This document shows, piece after piece, positions 44,046 to 54,476 of a stretch of DNA of 64,000 nt (positions are counted from its first letter, which is position 1; the number at the start of each line of letters is the position of its first letter). Under the pieces are notes generated by a model. That model was not told where the DNA came from. It saw only the letters and a list, made by a program, of their open reading frames with translations, and did not search any database. The stretch comes from Sphingobacterium sp. SRCM116780. Lineage in GTDB: Bacteria; Bacteroidota; Bacteroidia; Sphingobacteriales; Sphingobacteriaceae. A program made the position numbers and the translations under genes. The stretch lies in contig NZ_CP090446.1 in NCBI RefSeq assembly GCF_021442025.1, positions 2,914,001-2,978,000 of the forward strand, written 5' to 3'.

Positions 44046-45395
44046 ATGTTTAAAAAAATATTAATAGCTAATAGAGGAGAAATCGCCTTACGTATCATTC
44101 GCACATGTCGTGAAATGGGTATTAAGAGTGTAGCTGTTTATTCAACAGCCGATAGAGATAGTTTACATGTTCGTTTTGCGGATGAAGCTGTTTGTATAGG
44201 TCCTCCTGCGAGTAAAGATTCTTACTTAAACATTCCAAATATTATCTCAGCTGCAGAGTTAACAAATGCAGATGCGATTCATCCTGGATATGGCTTCTTA
44301 TCTGAAAATGCAAGATTTTCAGCTATTTGTGCTGAATACGGCATCAAATTTATTGGTGCTACTGCTGATCAGATAGAGAAAATGGGCGATAAAGCTCATG
44401 CAAAGGACACGATGAAAAAAGCGGGTGTGCCTACGGTACCTGGTTCTGAAGGTCTTTTGACTTCTTTTCAAGAAGGTATTAAACTGGCGAATGGAATCGG
44501 ATATCCTGTTATCATTAAAGCAACTGCTGGTGGTGGTGGTAGAGGTATGCGTATCATTTGGAAAGATGAAGAATTTGAGCAGGCTTGGGATTCTGCTCGT
44601 CAGGAATCTGCTGCTGCTTTTGGTAATGATGGTATGTATCTGGAAAAATATGTAGAAGAACCTAGACACATTGAAATCCAAGTCGTGGGTGATCAATTTG
44701 GCACGGTATGTCATTTATCTGAAAGAGATTGTTCGATACAACGTCGTCATCAAAAATTATTAGAAGAGGCTCCTTCTCCATTCATTACACCAGAATTGCG
44801 TCAAAAGATGGGAGAAGCAGCGATTAAAGGTGCTAAAGCGGTAAATTACGAAGGTGCTGGTACAATCGAATTTCTGGTTGACAAAAACCGCAACTTCTAC
44901 TTTATGGAGATGAATACACGTATCCAGGTAGAACATCCCGTAACCGAGGAAGTCATTAATTTTGATTTAATTAAAGAACAAATTAAAGTGGCTGCTGGTA
45001 TCCCAATTTCTGGTAAAAACTACGAACCAACCATGCATGCTATTGAATGTCGTATCAATGCGGAAGATCCTTTCCAAAATTTCCGTCCATCACCAGGAAA
45101 AATCACGAATTTCCATTCACCAGGTGGTCATGGCGTACGTGTAGATACACATGTATATGCAGGCTATACCATACCTCCAAACTATGATTCAATGATTGCA
45201 AAATTAATATGTGTTGCACAAACACGTGAGGAAGCAATTTCGACCATGGAAAGAGCGTTAAGTGAATTTGTTATTGAAGGTATTAAAACTACAATTCCAC
45301 TTCATTTACGTCTAATGCGTGATCCAAACTTCAGAGCGGGTAACTTTACCACGAAATTTATGGAGACTTTTGATCTTTCAGAGGATATTGCATAA
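44046..45395 (+). CDS. accC: Biotin carboxylase subunit of acetyl-CoA carboxylase
   Basis: 449 aa. It carboxylates biotin on AccB using ATP and bicarbonate. The N-terminal [23 protein letters not shown]-grasp glycine loop [11 protein letters not shown] near residue 160, [14 protein letters not shown] near 290 and the C-terminal biotin-carboxylase domain are complete. The accB-accC operon ends at the terminator just downstream. Confidence 0.97.
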   Translation: MFKKILIANRGEIALRIIRTCREMGIKSVAVYSTADRDSLHVRFADEAVCIGPPASKDSYLNIPNIISAAELTNADAIHPGYGFLSENARFSAICAEYGIKFIGATADQIEKMGDKAHAKDTMKKAGVPTVPGSEGLLTSFQEGIKLANGIGYPVIIKATAGGGGRGMRIIWKDEEFEQAWDSARQESAAAFGNDGMYLEKYVEEPRHIEIQVVGDQFGTVCHLSERDCSIQRRHQKLLEEAPSPFITPELRQKMGEAAIKGAKAVNYEGAGTIEFLVDKNRNFYFMEMNTRIQVEHPVTEEVINFDLIKEQIKVAAGIPISGKNYEPTMHAIECRINAEDPFQNFRPSPGKITNFHSPGGHGVRVDTHVYAGYTIPPNYDSMIAKLICVAQTREEAISTMERALSEFVIEGIKTTIPLHLRLMRDPNFRAGNFTTKFMETFDLSEDIA

Positions 45396-45418
45396 TAAAA
45401 TTATCTTTACATAGATAA

Positions 45419-45454
45419 AAAATACCATTCTTTTCAATAAGAATGGTATTTTTG
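45419..45454 (+). terminator. Terminator after accC
   Basis: AATACCATTCTT / AAGAATGGTATT (12 bp) with a 6-nt loop and TTTTTG tail. Confidence 0.85.
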
Positions 45455-45470
45455 TTTACAAACATTTTTT

Positions 45471-46340
45471 ATGAGTACAACAGAACGAAAAAGCTTAATA
45501 GAATCTATAAAAGATAAAGGAAAAAATTTAGAGGCAGAGATGTCTTTCTTTGACCATCTCGAGGTATTAAGATGGCACTTGGTTCGTTCAGTCATTGCAA
45601 TTTGTATCTTTGCGGGTTTATCCTTCACTTTCTACGATTTCGTCTTCAACGAAATTATTATGGGACCCAAAAATCTTAATTTTTGGACATACAGAATGAT
45701 GTGTATTGTGGGTAATAAATTTAATCTTGATGGGTTCTGTGTCGAACATATTCCTTTTAATATTATCAATACCGAATTGGCAGGGCAGTTCATGCTACAG
45801 ATTAACTCCTGTTTATTGATGTCCTTATTATTAGGTTTCCCTTACATTTTGTTTGAAATCTGGCTTTTTATAAAACCTGCTTTAACAGATATTGAGCGTA
45901 GATCGGCTCAGGGTTTTGTTTTTTATGCTACTTTACTCTTCGTATTAGGTGTTTTATTTGGATATTATGTCGTGGTACCTTTATCGGTCAACTTCCTAGC
46001 TAATATTTCATTAAGTGTCGAAATTACCAATCAAATTACCATTGACTCTTATCTTTCCACGATTGCAACATTATCCTTAGGTTGTGGTATTGTATTCTTA
46101 TTACCGATATTAATCTTTATTTTATCTAAAATAGGAATCATGACACCAGAGTTTATGCGTGCGAGTAGAAGATATGCCTCAGTAATTATCTTAGTTATTG
46201 CAGCCATCATCACCCCTACTGCCGATGTCATTACAATGTTAACGGTAGCTACTCCAATGTTCATTTTGTATGAAATCAGTATCTTAGTATCTGCGAATGT
46301 TAAGAAAGCAAAATTAGCACAAGAAAAAAATAATATATAA
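45471..46340 (+). CDS. tatC: Twin-arginine translocase subunit TatC
   Basis: 289 aa, six predicted spans. TatC recognises twin-arginine signal peptides of folded exported proteins. The N-terminal MSFFDHLEVLRWHLVRSVIA is the conserved signal-binding face, and a later loop ends TPEFMRASRRYAS. It overlaps rpiB by one base (TAATG), so translation is coupled. A likely Tat substrate in this window is the TIM-barrel protein at 57.1 kb. Confidence 0.93.
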   Translation: MSTTERKSLIESIKDKGKNLEAEMSFFDHLEVLRWHLVRSVIAICIFAGLSFTFYDFVFNEIIMGPKNLNFWTYRMMCIVGNKFNLDGFCVEHIPFNIINTELAGQFMLQINSCLLMSLLLGFPYILFEIWLFIKPALTDIERRSAQGFVFYATLLFVLGVLFGYYVVVPLSVNFLANISLSVEITNQITIDSYLSTIATLSLGCGIVFLLPILIFILSKIGIMTPEFMRASRRYASVIILVIAAIITPTADVITMLTVATPMFILYEISILVSANVKKAKLAQEKNNI

Positions 46341-46786
46341 TGAGTACTTTAAAAACAATTGCAATAGGAAGTGATCATGCAGGTTTTGAATACAAAACAG
46401 CTATCATAGCTTTATTGAATGAATTAGGTTACGAAGTAAAAGATTTCGGACCCTATAATAGCGATTCTGTGGATTATCCGGATTATGCACACCCAGTTGC
46501 AAGTGAAGTAGAAGACAAGAAAGCAAGTCTAGGTATACTGATTTGCGGTAGTGCGAACGGTGTTGCAATTACTGCGAACAAACATCAAGGAATCCGTGCC
46601 GCTATTGCTTGGTTAGAAGAAATCGCTGCTTTAGCTCGTCAACATAATGATGCGAACATCATTTGTATTCCAGCTCGGTTTATCGATTTGGAATTAGCAA
46701 AATCTATCGTCAAAACATTTGTTTCAACAGATTTTGATGGTGGTAGACATGCAAACCGAGTGAATAAAATTGCCTGTGATTGTTAA
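46340..46786 (+). CDS. rpiB: Ribose-5-phosphate isomerase B
   Basis: 148 aa. RpiB interconverts ribose-5-phosphate and ribulose-5-phosphate. IAIGSDHAGFEYK at the start, DYPDYAHPVASEV near 50 and GILICGSANGVAITANK near 68 (with the catalytic Cys) identify it. The last gene of the tatC-rpiB pair, it is followed by a terminator. Confidence 0.94.
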   Translation: MSTLKTIAIGSDHAGFEYKTAIIALLNELGYEVKDFGPYNSDSVDYPDYAHPVASEVEDKKASLGILICGSANGVAITANKHQGIRAAIAWLEEIAALARQHNDANIICIPARFIDLELAKSIVKTFVSTDFDGGRHANRVNKIACDC

Positions 46787-46806
46787 TTTTTAACATAATT
46801 TAAGGG

Positions 46807-46848
46807 ACGGAGAAGAGGTGTGTATATACTTTTTCTCCGTTTTTTTTG
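46807..46848 (+). terminator. Terminator after rpiB
   Basis: ACGGAGAA (46807-46814) pairs with TTCTCCGT (46833-46840), followed by eight T. Confidence 0.8.
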
Positions 46849-46864
46849 TTTTATATAAAAAAGT

Positions 46865-48439
46865 ATGAAAAAATTCTTTAGTGTTATCTGTTTTATCTCG
46901 TCCTTATATAGCTGTGCTGTTGCACAAAATCCTGCGGCTAAATATGCCAATGCTATTACAGAAGAATCAACAAGAAAACATCTTACGATACTTGCTTCGG
47001 TAGATTTTGAAGGACGTGGTACTGGTCAGAAAGGTGGACGGCTGGCAACTGAATACATTGCTAATGAATATAAAAAATTAGGTTTAACAGCACCTGTGGG
47101 GGGTAAATACTTTCAACCTGTAAGTTTATTGAAAAATAGTTATCAAGTCAAAAATTTCACAATTGCTGGACGTCCCTTCGTGAATGGACAAGATCTCTTG
47201 GCATTAGGAAATAATGAATTAAAATCAATAGATGATAAAGAAATTATTTTTATTGGTTATGGCATTGATGACCCTAAATATTCGGACATAAAGGGATTAG
47301 ATCTAAAAGATAAAATTGTTCTTTTATTAAATGATAAGGAACCCGTTGATGAGAATGGAAAATCAATCATTACGGGAACAACTAAATTATCAGAATGGTC
47401 TACCGTCAGGAATAAAAAAATCAAAGAGATCATGAAGCACCATCCTAAATTAGTTTTAGCGTACACAGAAGAATTGGACAAATGGCTGGAAAATGCAGGA
47501 GGTCGTGCGACAGAAGGACGCTTTAACTTAGCTCAGGATCAAGCAGCTCCTGAAACTAACCCTATGCCTATTGTTGTTAATATTACGGATCATGTAGCTA
47601 ACTACATTTTAAATCAAGGAAAAACAAGTTTAGCAAATATTACTTCAAAAATAAATCGAAGTCAGAAGCCACAGTCATTCACCATTAACACTGTTTTTAA
47701 TAGCCAATTAGGCTTGATGGCGGAACAATTTACAGATCCTAATGTGATGGGCTATTTGGAAGGTACCGATCTTAAAAATGAACTTATTGTGATCGGTGGC
47801 CATTATGATCATGACGGCAAAGACGCCGATGGCACAATCTTTCCAGGAGCAGACGACAATGCTTCTGGTACAACAGCTGTTTTGGAGCTAGCAAAAGCAT
47901 TCAGTCAAGCCAAGGCAGAGGGTAATGGTCCCCGAAGAAGCATCTTGTTTATTACATATGCTGCAGAAGAAAAGGGACTATTGGGTTCCAAATACTATAC
48001 GGAGAATCCGATCTTTCCACTCAACAATACCGTTACTTGTATCAATATCGACATGATAGGTCGCATCGATAATAAGCACTTAAATGGTAATCATCAATAT
48101 ATCCACTCGATTGGTGCCGATAAATTAAGTTCTGAATTATCCACAATAAACAAAGAGGCGAATGAAAAATCCAGTCAATTGGAACTAGACTTTATGTATG
48201 ATGATCCTAAAGATCCTATGCGTCTTTATTATCGCTCTGATCATTATAATTTTGCAAGCAAGGGTATTCCTTCCATTTTCTATTTTTCAGGTTTACACCC
48301 AGATTACCATACACCAGACGATACGGTTGATAAAATTGATTTCCCAATTATGGTCAAGAGGGAAAAATTTATTTTCCAAACCGCTTGGGATGTCGCTAAT
48401 CGCGATACAAAACCCGCTGTAGATAGTAAAAAAGACTAG
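46865..48439 (+). CDS. M28-family zinc aminopeptidase, exported
   Basis: 524 aa. A signal peptide (FFSVICFISSLYSCAVAQ) precedes the mature part; LYSC could also be a lipobox. A PA-like insert lies around residues 130-230. The M28 metal ligands are in GGHYDHDG near 315, GADDNASGT near 330, AAEEKGLLGS near 370, INIDMIGR near 393 and a late YHTPDD. It probably hydrolyses peptides in the periplasm or at the surface. It is monocistronic between two terminators. Confidence 0.9.
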   Translation: MKKFFSVICFISSLYSCAVAQNPAAKYANAITEESTRKHLTILASVDFEGRGTGQKGGRLATEYIANEYKKLGLTAPVGGKYFQPVSLLKNSYQVKNFTIAGRPFVNGQDLLALGNNELKSIDDKEIIFIGYGIDDPKYSDIKGLDLKDKIVLLLNDKEPVDENGKSIITGTTKLSEWSTVRNKKIKEIMKHHPKLVLAYTEELDKWLENAGGRATEGRFNLAQDQAAPETNPMPIVVNITDHVANYILNQGKTSLANITSKINRSQKPQSFTINTVFNSQLGLMAEQFTDPNVMGYLEGTDLKNELIVIGGHYDHDGKDADGTIFPGADDNASGTTAVLELAKAFSQAKAEGNGPRRSILFITYAAEEKGLLGSKYYTENPIFPLNNTVTCINIDMIGRIDNKHLNGNHQYIHSIGADKLSSELSTINKEANEKSSQLELDFMYDDPKDPMRLYYRSDHYNFASKGIPSIFYFSGLHPDYHTPDDTVDKIDFPIMVKREKFIFQTAWDVANRDTKPAVDSKKD

Positions 48440-48460
48440 ATTGTTTCAATGATAATAATT

Positions 48461-48498
48461 AAAAAAGGGGCTTTCAATATATTGAAAGCCCCTTTTTT
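48461..48498 (+). terminator. Terminator after the M28 peptidase
   Basis: A perfect 26-bp palindrome (GGGGCTTTCAAT with ATTGAAAGCCCC) is preceded by A and followed by T runs. Confidence 0.88.
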
Positions 48499-48779
48499 AT
48501 ACCTGCTCTTGATATAATCATCTCATATCTGTAACTATATAGCTTTCCTCTATTGCATATCAAATACTTGTTTTTCGTTATGTTTTCATCAATCCCATCA
48601 TTAAGACAATGTCAATTAGCCATCTTATCGATCAAGCGGAGGAAAAATGAATAGAATTCAATTTATTAAAACTAATAAATAGAAAGTAACGAATTTGTTA
48701 AAAATGTTAATTAATAGCTCAGCAGTCATTAATTTAATTATTTTGCATCTGTATTCAACCAACCTTAACTCATTAAATT
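48499..48779 (+). other. Long leader/promoter region of the barrel receptor gene
   Basis: This AT-rich 281-bp stretch has no confident -7 box. An 11-codon frame (48647-48682) with GGAGG in front is the only translatable feature. Its role, if any, is unknown. Confidence 0.35.
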
Positions 48780-51467
48780 ATGAAGCTATATTTATTAGCT
48801 ATTTTCTCATTATGTATAAATTTTGCTTTTTCACAAAATACTGGAAGTTTAAAAGGAACTGTTCTTGATTCGTATCATAAACCATTAGAAAAGGCGACTG
48901 TCTCTATTCTGGTGAAACAAGACTCCTCTCTCCTATTATACGCGCTAACAAATGAAAAAGGAGAATTTAGCCTTGTTAAGCTTCCTACAAATAAAGATTT
49001 AATCTTATATATCTCACATATTAATAGTGACAATTTTCATCAGATAATCCGACTTGCTCCTGATGAAAAGAGGCAAATAGACAGCATTCTTATGGAAGGA
49101 AAACAACTGGATGAAGTCGTGATTGCTATTGCCCCTCCTGTCCGAATGAATAAAGATACGTTAGAATACAATACCGATTATTTTAAAACAAGACCAAATG
49201 CGAATGCAGAAGAACTCTTAAAACAACTTCCTGGATTACAAATCAATATGGATGGTACTATTTATTATGAAGGAAAAGAAGTATCACAAGTTAAAGTGAA
49301 TGGGAAAGATTTTTTCGCAAGTGATCTCCGAATTGCAACTCGTAATTTAGATGCTTCATTGATTAAGACTGTACAAGTGTATCGCGACAAAGGAGAATCA
49401 AAAAAAATCGTAGAAGATGAGGAAAAACTACCCATCACCATCAACCTAAAATTTAAGAAAGATTTTCTAAAAGCGAGTTTTGGAAAATTATATGGGAGTG
49501 TTGGTACGCGAGATCGGTACGAGGCAGGAGGTTTAGTAAATAGCTTTCGTGATACGTTACAATTAAGTTTTATTGGATTTGGAAATAATATCAATCGTGA
49601 AAGTTTTGACTATAATGAACTGAGTCAACATGCTGGACTGGGAAGAGCAGAAAACTATGGTTTCAATGATTTTGGAGGTAGAAACTACGGAGGTAAAGCT
49701 AATGATATGGCCGCTGGATTTAACCTCAATAATGATTGGGGACAGAAAACCAAATTAAATGTGATGTATATGCTAAAATATAAGAAAGATGAAAATAGCA
49801 ATACAGGTAATCAATCAGCTCTATACGATAGTATAGAACAATTTAATGAAAATATATATAACACCCATAATAAGTCTGTTGCGCACAATATTAAAACACT
49901 CTTTAGACATCGTATGGATACAACAGCTTATCTAGAGTTTACTCCCAACTTGAATATTTCAAATGGAGATGGTAAAAGTAATAGTTGGATGAAAACATAC
50001 ACAATCGATAAACCCTTAAATAATAACACGAGCACGAATCTGTCAAATAAATTTAGTTTAGATTATTCACATAGTTTCTATATAGAAAAACAATGGAATA
50101 AAAACCATATTATTTCTTTACGAAATAATATAAGTATCAATAAAAACAAGAGTGAAGAAACGAATAATCAAATTTCAAATATCTATCAAAATCCAATACC
50201 TAATTCCAGTTTATGGGAAAATAAAGTGGAAAATGAAAAATCGAGCACTATAAATCTAAATGTAGGATATAATAATAGAAGCATCGAAAAATTAAATTTC
50301 GATTTCTATGTTGCTTATAATTCATCGAAAAACACTCCTTTCGAAACCATATACTTCAATCGTGACAGCACAGGAGCTGTTCATGGAGAGCAATATGAGA
50401 ACAACTATAGTTATGATTCACAAGAATATATTTCAGGGATAAAATTCTTTTGGAAGCCAATAAAAAATTTAGCAATCAATTTTGGTACAGCATATGCCCT
50501 TAAGGATAACCAGTTCGATTTATATAAAATAGATGAACATAAAACAACTTCAAATGGTTATTGGTTACCCAATATTAATATTCGTTTTCAAGAATTTGAA
50601 TTGTCATGGTCAAAGGATCTTGCTTCGCCCACCACATCCAGAATGCAAACGGTAACGGATGACTTAAATCCATTGATGACAAGGCTATCCTCATTTTTTT
50701 ATCAGAATGTTCAAAACCAAAGGGCCCGATTCTCCTTTAATAAATATGCACAAAACTATCAAATTGGTTTCTATGCCGACTTAAATTATAAAGATAAAAG
50801 TGAAGGTTCTAAAAGTTGGAGAGATGTGACCACAGGTCGTTACACGATACAATCTTTTCAAGCAGGATCTACGACGAATCATAGTATATACTTCTATGGT
50901 CGGTATAATTTCAAATCTGGCAAAGATTGGACTTTTTACATTTCTCAAAATAGCAGCTTATATACTTACGAACGATATGCTTCTATCAATGATGTTGATA
51001 ATAAATTAAGTAATCTGGGAATAAATTTGAAACAAGAATTTTCTGTTACTTGGAAAAACCTGATCGGATTTTCACCTAAATATGAATATAGTTGGAACAA
51101 AGCCATGAATTCTGTACAAAACAATCCCAATTTTATTGAAAGTTCTTATGAAACACATAAAATCGGTGCTGGATTAAATATCAATCCGATAAAAGGATTC
51201 TCTTTAGAAACTTCTTATTCCTTAGAAAATAGAGCAAGTGGCTTAAGTGAAAGACAAAATTACCATATCTTAAATTCGTCTCTCTACTATACATTAAAGA
51301 ATAATTCTCAAATCAAGTTAACTGGTTTTGATATTTTAAATCAGAATACCCAAAATTACTGGGGTACCTATGGAAATACAACTTATTACCACGATTCCAT
51401 TACCCTTCGGCAATACTTTTTGCTTGGATACATTTATAAATTCAAGATTACGACACTGAAAAAATAA
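48780..51467 (+). CDS. Outer-membrane beta-barrel protein, TonB-receptor-like with carboxypeptidase-regulatory domain
   Basis: 895 aa. Signal peptide ([16 protein letters not shown]), a CarboxypepD-reg-like beta sandwich (about 24-105, [20 protein letters not shown]), a plug-like part (about 125-215, [20 protein letters not shown] and [12 protein letters not shown]) and a long C-terminal barrel. It lacks a clear TonB box, and the family is usually listed as outer-membrane beta-barrel family protein. The likely role is surface transport or assembly; no SusD partner is present, so a polysaccharide role is not supported. Confidence 0.8.
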   Translation: MKLYLLAIFSLCINFAFSQNTGSLKGTVLDSYHKPLEKATVSILVKQDSSLLLYALTNEKGEFSLVKLPTNKDLILYISHINSDNFHQIIRLAPDEKRQIDSILMEGKQLDEVVIAIAPPVRMNKDTLEYNTDYFKTRPNANAEELLKQLPGLQINMDGTIYYEGKEVSQVKVNGKDFFASDLRIATRNLDASLIKTVQVYRDKGESKKIVEDEEKLPITINLKFKKDFLKASFGKLYGSVGTRDRYEAGGLVNSFRDTLQLSFIGFGNNINRESFDYNELSQHAGLGRAENYGFNDFGGRNYGGKANDMAAGFNLNNDWGQKTKLNVMYMLKYKKDENSNTGNQSALYDSIEQFNENIYNTHNKSVAHNIKTLFRHRMDTTAYLEFTPNLNISNGDGKSNSWMKTYTIDKPLNNNTSTNLSNKFSLDYSHSFYIEKQWNKNHIISLRNNISINKNKSEETNNQISNIYQNPIPNSSLWENKVENEKSSTINLNVGYNNRSIEKLNFDFYVAYNSSKNTPFETIYFNRDSTGAVHGEQYENNYSYDSQEYISGIKFFWKPIKNLAINFGTAYALKDNQFDLYKIDEHKTTSNGYWLPNINIRFQEFELSWSKDLASPTTSRMQTVTDDLNPLMTRLSSFFYQNVQNQRARFSFNKYAQNYQIGFYADLNYKDKSEGSKSWRDVTTGRYTIQSFQAGSTTNHSIYFYGRYNFKSGKDWTFYISQNSSLYTYERYASINDVDNKLSNLGINLKQEFSVTWKNLIGFSPKYEYSWNKAMNSVQNNPNFIESSYETHKIGAGLNINPIKGFSLETSYSLENRASGLSERQNYHILNSSLYYTLKNNSQIKLTGFDILNQNTQNYWGTYGNTTYYHDSITLRQYFLLGYIYKFKITTLKK

Positions 51468-51514
51468 ACAAAACAGGCTTATTGATTGTTGAGACTGTAG
51501 AAATTAAATTTAAT

Positions 51515-52411
51515 ATGGCATTTGTAGATTACTATCAAGTACTTGGCATTAACAAAACAGCATCTTCTGATGATGTAAAAAAAGCATATCGCAAATTAGC
51601 TCGAAAATATCATCCTGATCTGAATCCCAGTGATGAAGCAGCGAAGCAGAAGTTTCAGGAGATAAACGAAGCGAATGAGGTGCTTTCAGATCCTGATAAA
51701 CGGAAGAAATATGATCAATATGGTGAAAATTGGCAACATGGAGAGGAGTATGAAAAAGCGCAGCAACAGCATCGCCAATCTGGAGGAAATCCATTTGGTG
51801 GATCACAAAGCTATTCGGGAAATTTTGATGACGGTCAGTTTTCGGATTTCTTTGAACAGATGTTCGGAAGCCGTACTGGAGGTGGAAGACAGAGCAATTT
51901 TCGTGGACAGGACTTCAATGCAGAACTGGAACTAACACAGCAACAGGCTTATATAACGCACTCCCAGACATTTACTATAAACGGTAAAAATATACGGATC
52001 ACCATCAATGCAGGTGTAGAAGATGGTCAAAAAATAAAGCTTAAAGGTCTTGGAAGCGATGGCGTTAATGGAGGTCCTAAAGGAGATTTATATATTACTT
52101 TTCATATCCAGCCAGATCCTAAATTCAAAAGACAAGGTAATGATTTATACAGTTCTTTAGATATCAACTTATATACCGCAATTTTGGGTGGGGAAGCAGT
52201 AATTGATACTTATGGAGGAAAGATAAAACTTAAAATCAAACCAGAAACGCAAAACAATACAAAAGTAAGGCTCAAAGGGAAAGGATTCCCGATATATAAA
52301 AAAGAAGGGGAATTCGGGGATTTATATGTCAGTATGAATATTAAGATTCCAACCAATCTATCTGATAAAGAAAAAGATCTATTCAAACAATTAGCTGATT
52401 TAAAAAAATAA
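51515..52411 (+). CDS. cbpA: DnaJ-class co-chaperone CbpA-like
   Basis: 298 aa from ATG 51515 ([18 protein letters not shown]); the upstream TTG at 51482 is unlikely. The J domain has the HPD motif (YHPDLNP near residue 33). A Gly/Phe-rich linker ([13 protein letters not shown] onward) and two C-terminal substrate-binding domains follow, with no zinc-finger cysteines, which distinguishes it from DnaJ. It stimulates DnaK and overlaps functionally with DnaJ. The modulator gene follows at 5 bp. Confidence 0.88.
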   Translation: MAFVDYYQVLGINKTASSDDVKKAYRKLARKYHPDLNPSDEAAKQKFQEINEANEVLSDPDKRKKYDQYGENWQHGEEYEKAQQQHRQSGGNPFGGSQSYSGNFDDGQFSDFFEQMFGSRTGGGRQSNFRGQDFNAELELTQQQAYITHSQTFTINGKNIRITINAGVEDGQKIKLKGLGSDGVNGGPKGDLYITFHIQPDPKFKRQGNDLYSSLDINLYTAILGGEAVIDTYGGKIKLKIKPETQNNTKVRLKGKGFPIYKKEGEFGDLYVSMNIKIPTNLSDKEKDLFKQLADLKK

Positions 52412-52416
52412 AAAAG

Positions 52417-52707
52417 ATGGAAACAACCTTAATTAGATTAACGGATTATTGTAATTCCAGAAAAGTAGAGATCACTTTTATAGAGACATTAAATGAATAT
52501 GGCCTATTACATATTATCGTACAGCAAGAGGAAAAATACATTGAAGAAGAACAATTGAGAGATTTGGAAAGATTTGCCAATTGGTATTATGACTTAGATG
52601 TCAATCCCGCTGGAATAGAAGTTGCCAACCATCTCATTCATAAAGTAGAACATCTACAAGACGAGTTGCAACGCTTAAAAAATTATATCAAGGCCTTGGA
52701 ATCTTAA
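52417..52707 (+). CDS. cbpM: CbpM-like chaperone modulator
   Basis: 96 aa. A MerR-like small protein that in E. coli inhibits CbpA. The N-terminal half carries an FIETLNEYGLLHII segment, and the C-terminal helix (VEHLQDELQRLKNYIKAL) is the family hallmark. Its position directly behind cbpA supports the call. Confidence 0.85.
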   Translation: METTLIRLTDYCNSRKVEITFIETLNEYGLLHIIVQQEEKYIEEEQLRDLERFANWYYDLDVNPAGIEVANHLIHKVEHLQDELQRLKNYIKALES

Positions 52708-52722
52708 TTCAAGGCTTTGATA
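52687..52722 (+). terminator. Possible hairpin terminator after cbpM
   Basis: ATCAAGGCCTTGGAAT pairs with ATTCAAGGCTTTGAT with one bulge and one G-U around CTTA. There is no T run, so strength is uncertain. Confidence 0.4.
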
Positions 52723-53111
52723 TTAATTGGGTAAATCACCTTCAACCAAAATCTCATCTTTCCAAATCGTATGATGATGTAAACCGGTCAATTCAACAGG
52801 GTAATTTCTTTTACAAACCACAAATGACCCATAGGATTGTCCAGCATTTACAAGACGATAAACGATCTTTCTCTATTTAACTGTATTTAATCGTATCGGC
52901 ATGGTATAAGCTACTCGTACATTTCTTCCATTTTGCACACCTGGATTCCATTTTTTAGGATATTTTTTTAACACATTAACAGCAGCCTCTCCTGTTCCAT
53001 AGTTCAGATCTTTTTTCACTTTAAAATCAGATAAACTACCATCTTTTTCGACAACAAAAGCGACTTCAACAATTCCATTGACACCATTTTTTATAGCCGA
53101 ATTCTTTAAAC
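52723..53111 (-). pseudogene. TonB C-terminal domain remnant with an in-frame trailing fragment
   Basis: Translating the minus strand gives AIKNGVNGIVEVAFVVEKDG, then WNPGVQNGRNVRVAYTMPIR and a TAG at 52873-52875. This is the TonB C-terminal fold lacking its N-terminal anchor and start codon. The same frame continues after the single TAG for about 49 codons (ending KDEILVEGDLPN, TAA at 52723) with protein-like sequence I cannot name. The 507-bp gap between cbpM and arfB holds only this. Either two decayed genes or one interrupted fusion. Confidence 0.65.
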
Positions 53112-53214
53112 AAAAAAGTAATAATGTATTATTTTGAGAGGAAAAGGATAACTATTACAATAGTTTTAGAAGTCGAAACGATTCAAATATTGAAGATAAT
53201 CTCAACGAAAAATT

Positions 53215-53619
53215 TTATTCCATTTTCCAGCTACGATTAGCTTTTTTGTCTGCAAGTTTTGCTTTACGGTCCAGTCGATCCAAGACCTTGCTATAGGGTA
53301 CTTTAGTTTTCTTTCGTGGTTTGACAGGTGTCAGCGTTGTTTTTATGATCTGCAGGAATCTTTCAATAGCAATCTCTTTATTTTTCAATTGCGATCGATC
53401 GGTGTCACATTCCAACTGGAAGATCATGTCTTTGTTAATACGGTTATTCAAATGTTCTATGATCAGATTTTTTTCATCATCGTCAAAAGTTGCAGAAGCC
53501 AAAACCGACCACTGCAATAAAACTTTAGAGGATACTTTATTGACGTGCTGTCCCCCTGCTCCACCTGAGCGTGCAAATTTAAATGTTAACTCTTTAAGTA
53601 GTAAATCTTTATTTATCAT
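53215..53619 (-). CDS. arfB: Alternative ribosome-rescue factor ArfB (YaeJ/ICT1-type peptidyl-tRNA hydrolase)
   Basis: 134 aa. ArfB enters stalled ribosomes and releases the peptide with its GGQ motif, here in RSGGAGGQHVNKVSSKV near residue 20. The basic C-terminal tail (KAKLADKKANRSWKM) that fills the mRNA channel is present. The start overlaps the end of the DUF1003 gene by 11 bp, so the two are translationally coupled. Confidence 0.92.
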   Translation of the reverse strand: MINKDLLLKELTFKFARSGGAGGQHVNKVSSKVLLQWSVLASATFDDDEKNLIIEHLNNRINKDMIFQLECDTDRSQLKNKEIAIERFLQIIKTTLTPVKPRKKTKVPYSKVLDRLDRKAKLADKKANRSWKME

Positions 53620-54325
53620 GTTTATTCTTTTCCAATTTTTCTATTTTTTCAATTAGATTTTTCATCACATCCAATTGAAATTGTTGCATTTGCACTATTT
53701 CTTCTTCTTTATGAATTAGTAAGTGATCGATTTTCTCATGTAATGTTCGTATTTCCAATTCTGCTTTCAGATTAACCATGTAATCATTTTGAGCCCGCTT
53801 ACGATCTTTGTCCTCTTGTCTATTTTGACTCATCATAATCACTGGCGCTTGTAATGCTGCTACGCAAGATAATATGAGGTTCAATAAAATAAATGGATAG
53901 GGATCAAATCCTTTATTACCCAACCAAAATATATTTAATGCAATCCAACATAGCAAAAATCCAATAAAGGATAATATAAACGTCCAACTTCCTCCAAAAT
54001 CAGCTACTTTATCCGCTATTTTAGAACCAAATGATTCCTTATGATCTTCCTGATCAAGAGAAGCACTAATGATTTCATTATTTTTTAGACTATCTAAAAC
54101 CAACTCATCTAGACGAGTCAATTCTCGCAGTTCTGTCTTTAATATACCAGACATATACTTCTCTTTGTAAGCTTCCAATTCAGTCAATGATAGTAAGTCT
54201 GCTCTTGAAATATTTGGAAAATCTTGTTTGATGAGATCAAAAATCGAACCTCTTAATGTAGAAACCAAAACCTTATTAGACATGGGAAATGTCTTACCAG
54301 ATAAACTACTTACAAAAGTTTTCAT
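53609..54325 (-). CDS. DUF1003 membrane protein
   Basis: 238 aa. An N-terminal soluble part (about 1-110) is followed by two spans (WTFILSFIGFLLCWIALNIF and PFILLNLILSCVAALQAPVI) with the DUF1003 signature SQNRQEDKDRKRAQNDYMVN, and a C-terminal coiled coil. Its function is unknown; some members are annotated as Cyc2/magnesium-related without proof. It is upstream of and overlapping arfB. Confidence 0.85.
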   Translation of the reverse strand: MKTFVSSLSGKTFPMSNKVLVSTLRGSIFDLIKQDFPNISRADLLSLTELEAYKEKYMSGILKTELRELTRLDELVLDSLKNNEIISASLDQEDHKESFGSKIADKVADFGGSWTFILSFIGFLLCWIALNIFWLGNKGFDPYPFILLNLILSCVAALQAPVIMMSQNRQEDKDRKRAQNDYMVNLKAELEIRTLHEKIDHLLIHKEEEIVQMQQFQLDVMKNLIEKIEKLEKNKHDK

Positions 54326-54476
54326 ACAATATTAGCTAGTTAAATATGGTACAAGATAATGGTTTTCATTAATAACTCATTGATTGGACTTTATGTTATT
54401 AAAAAGAATTATTGCATTTGTGTGATAGACCCTTTTCCAAAATAATCTTTAATTTGCAGTAAAAGAAATTAGAAAT

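Noticed and set aside
48647..48682. Eleven-codon ORF with GGAGG as a leader peptide
   Set aside because: There is no regulatory hairpin or residue bias suggesting attenuation, and such short frames are expected by chance in AT-rich sequence.
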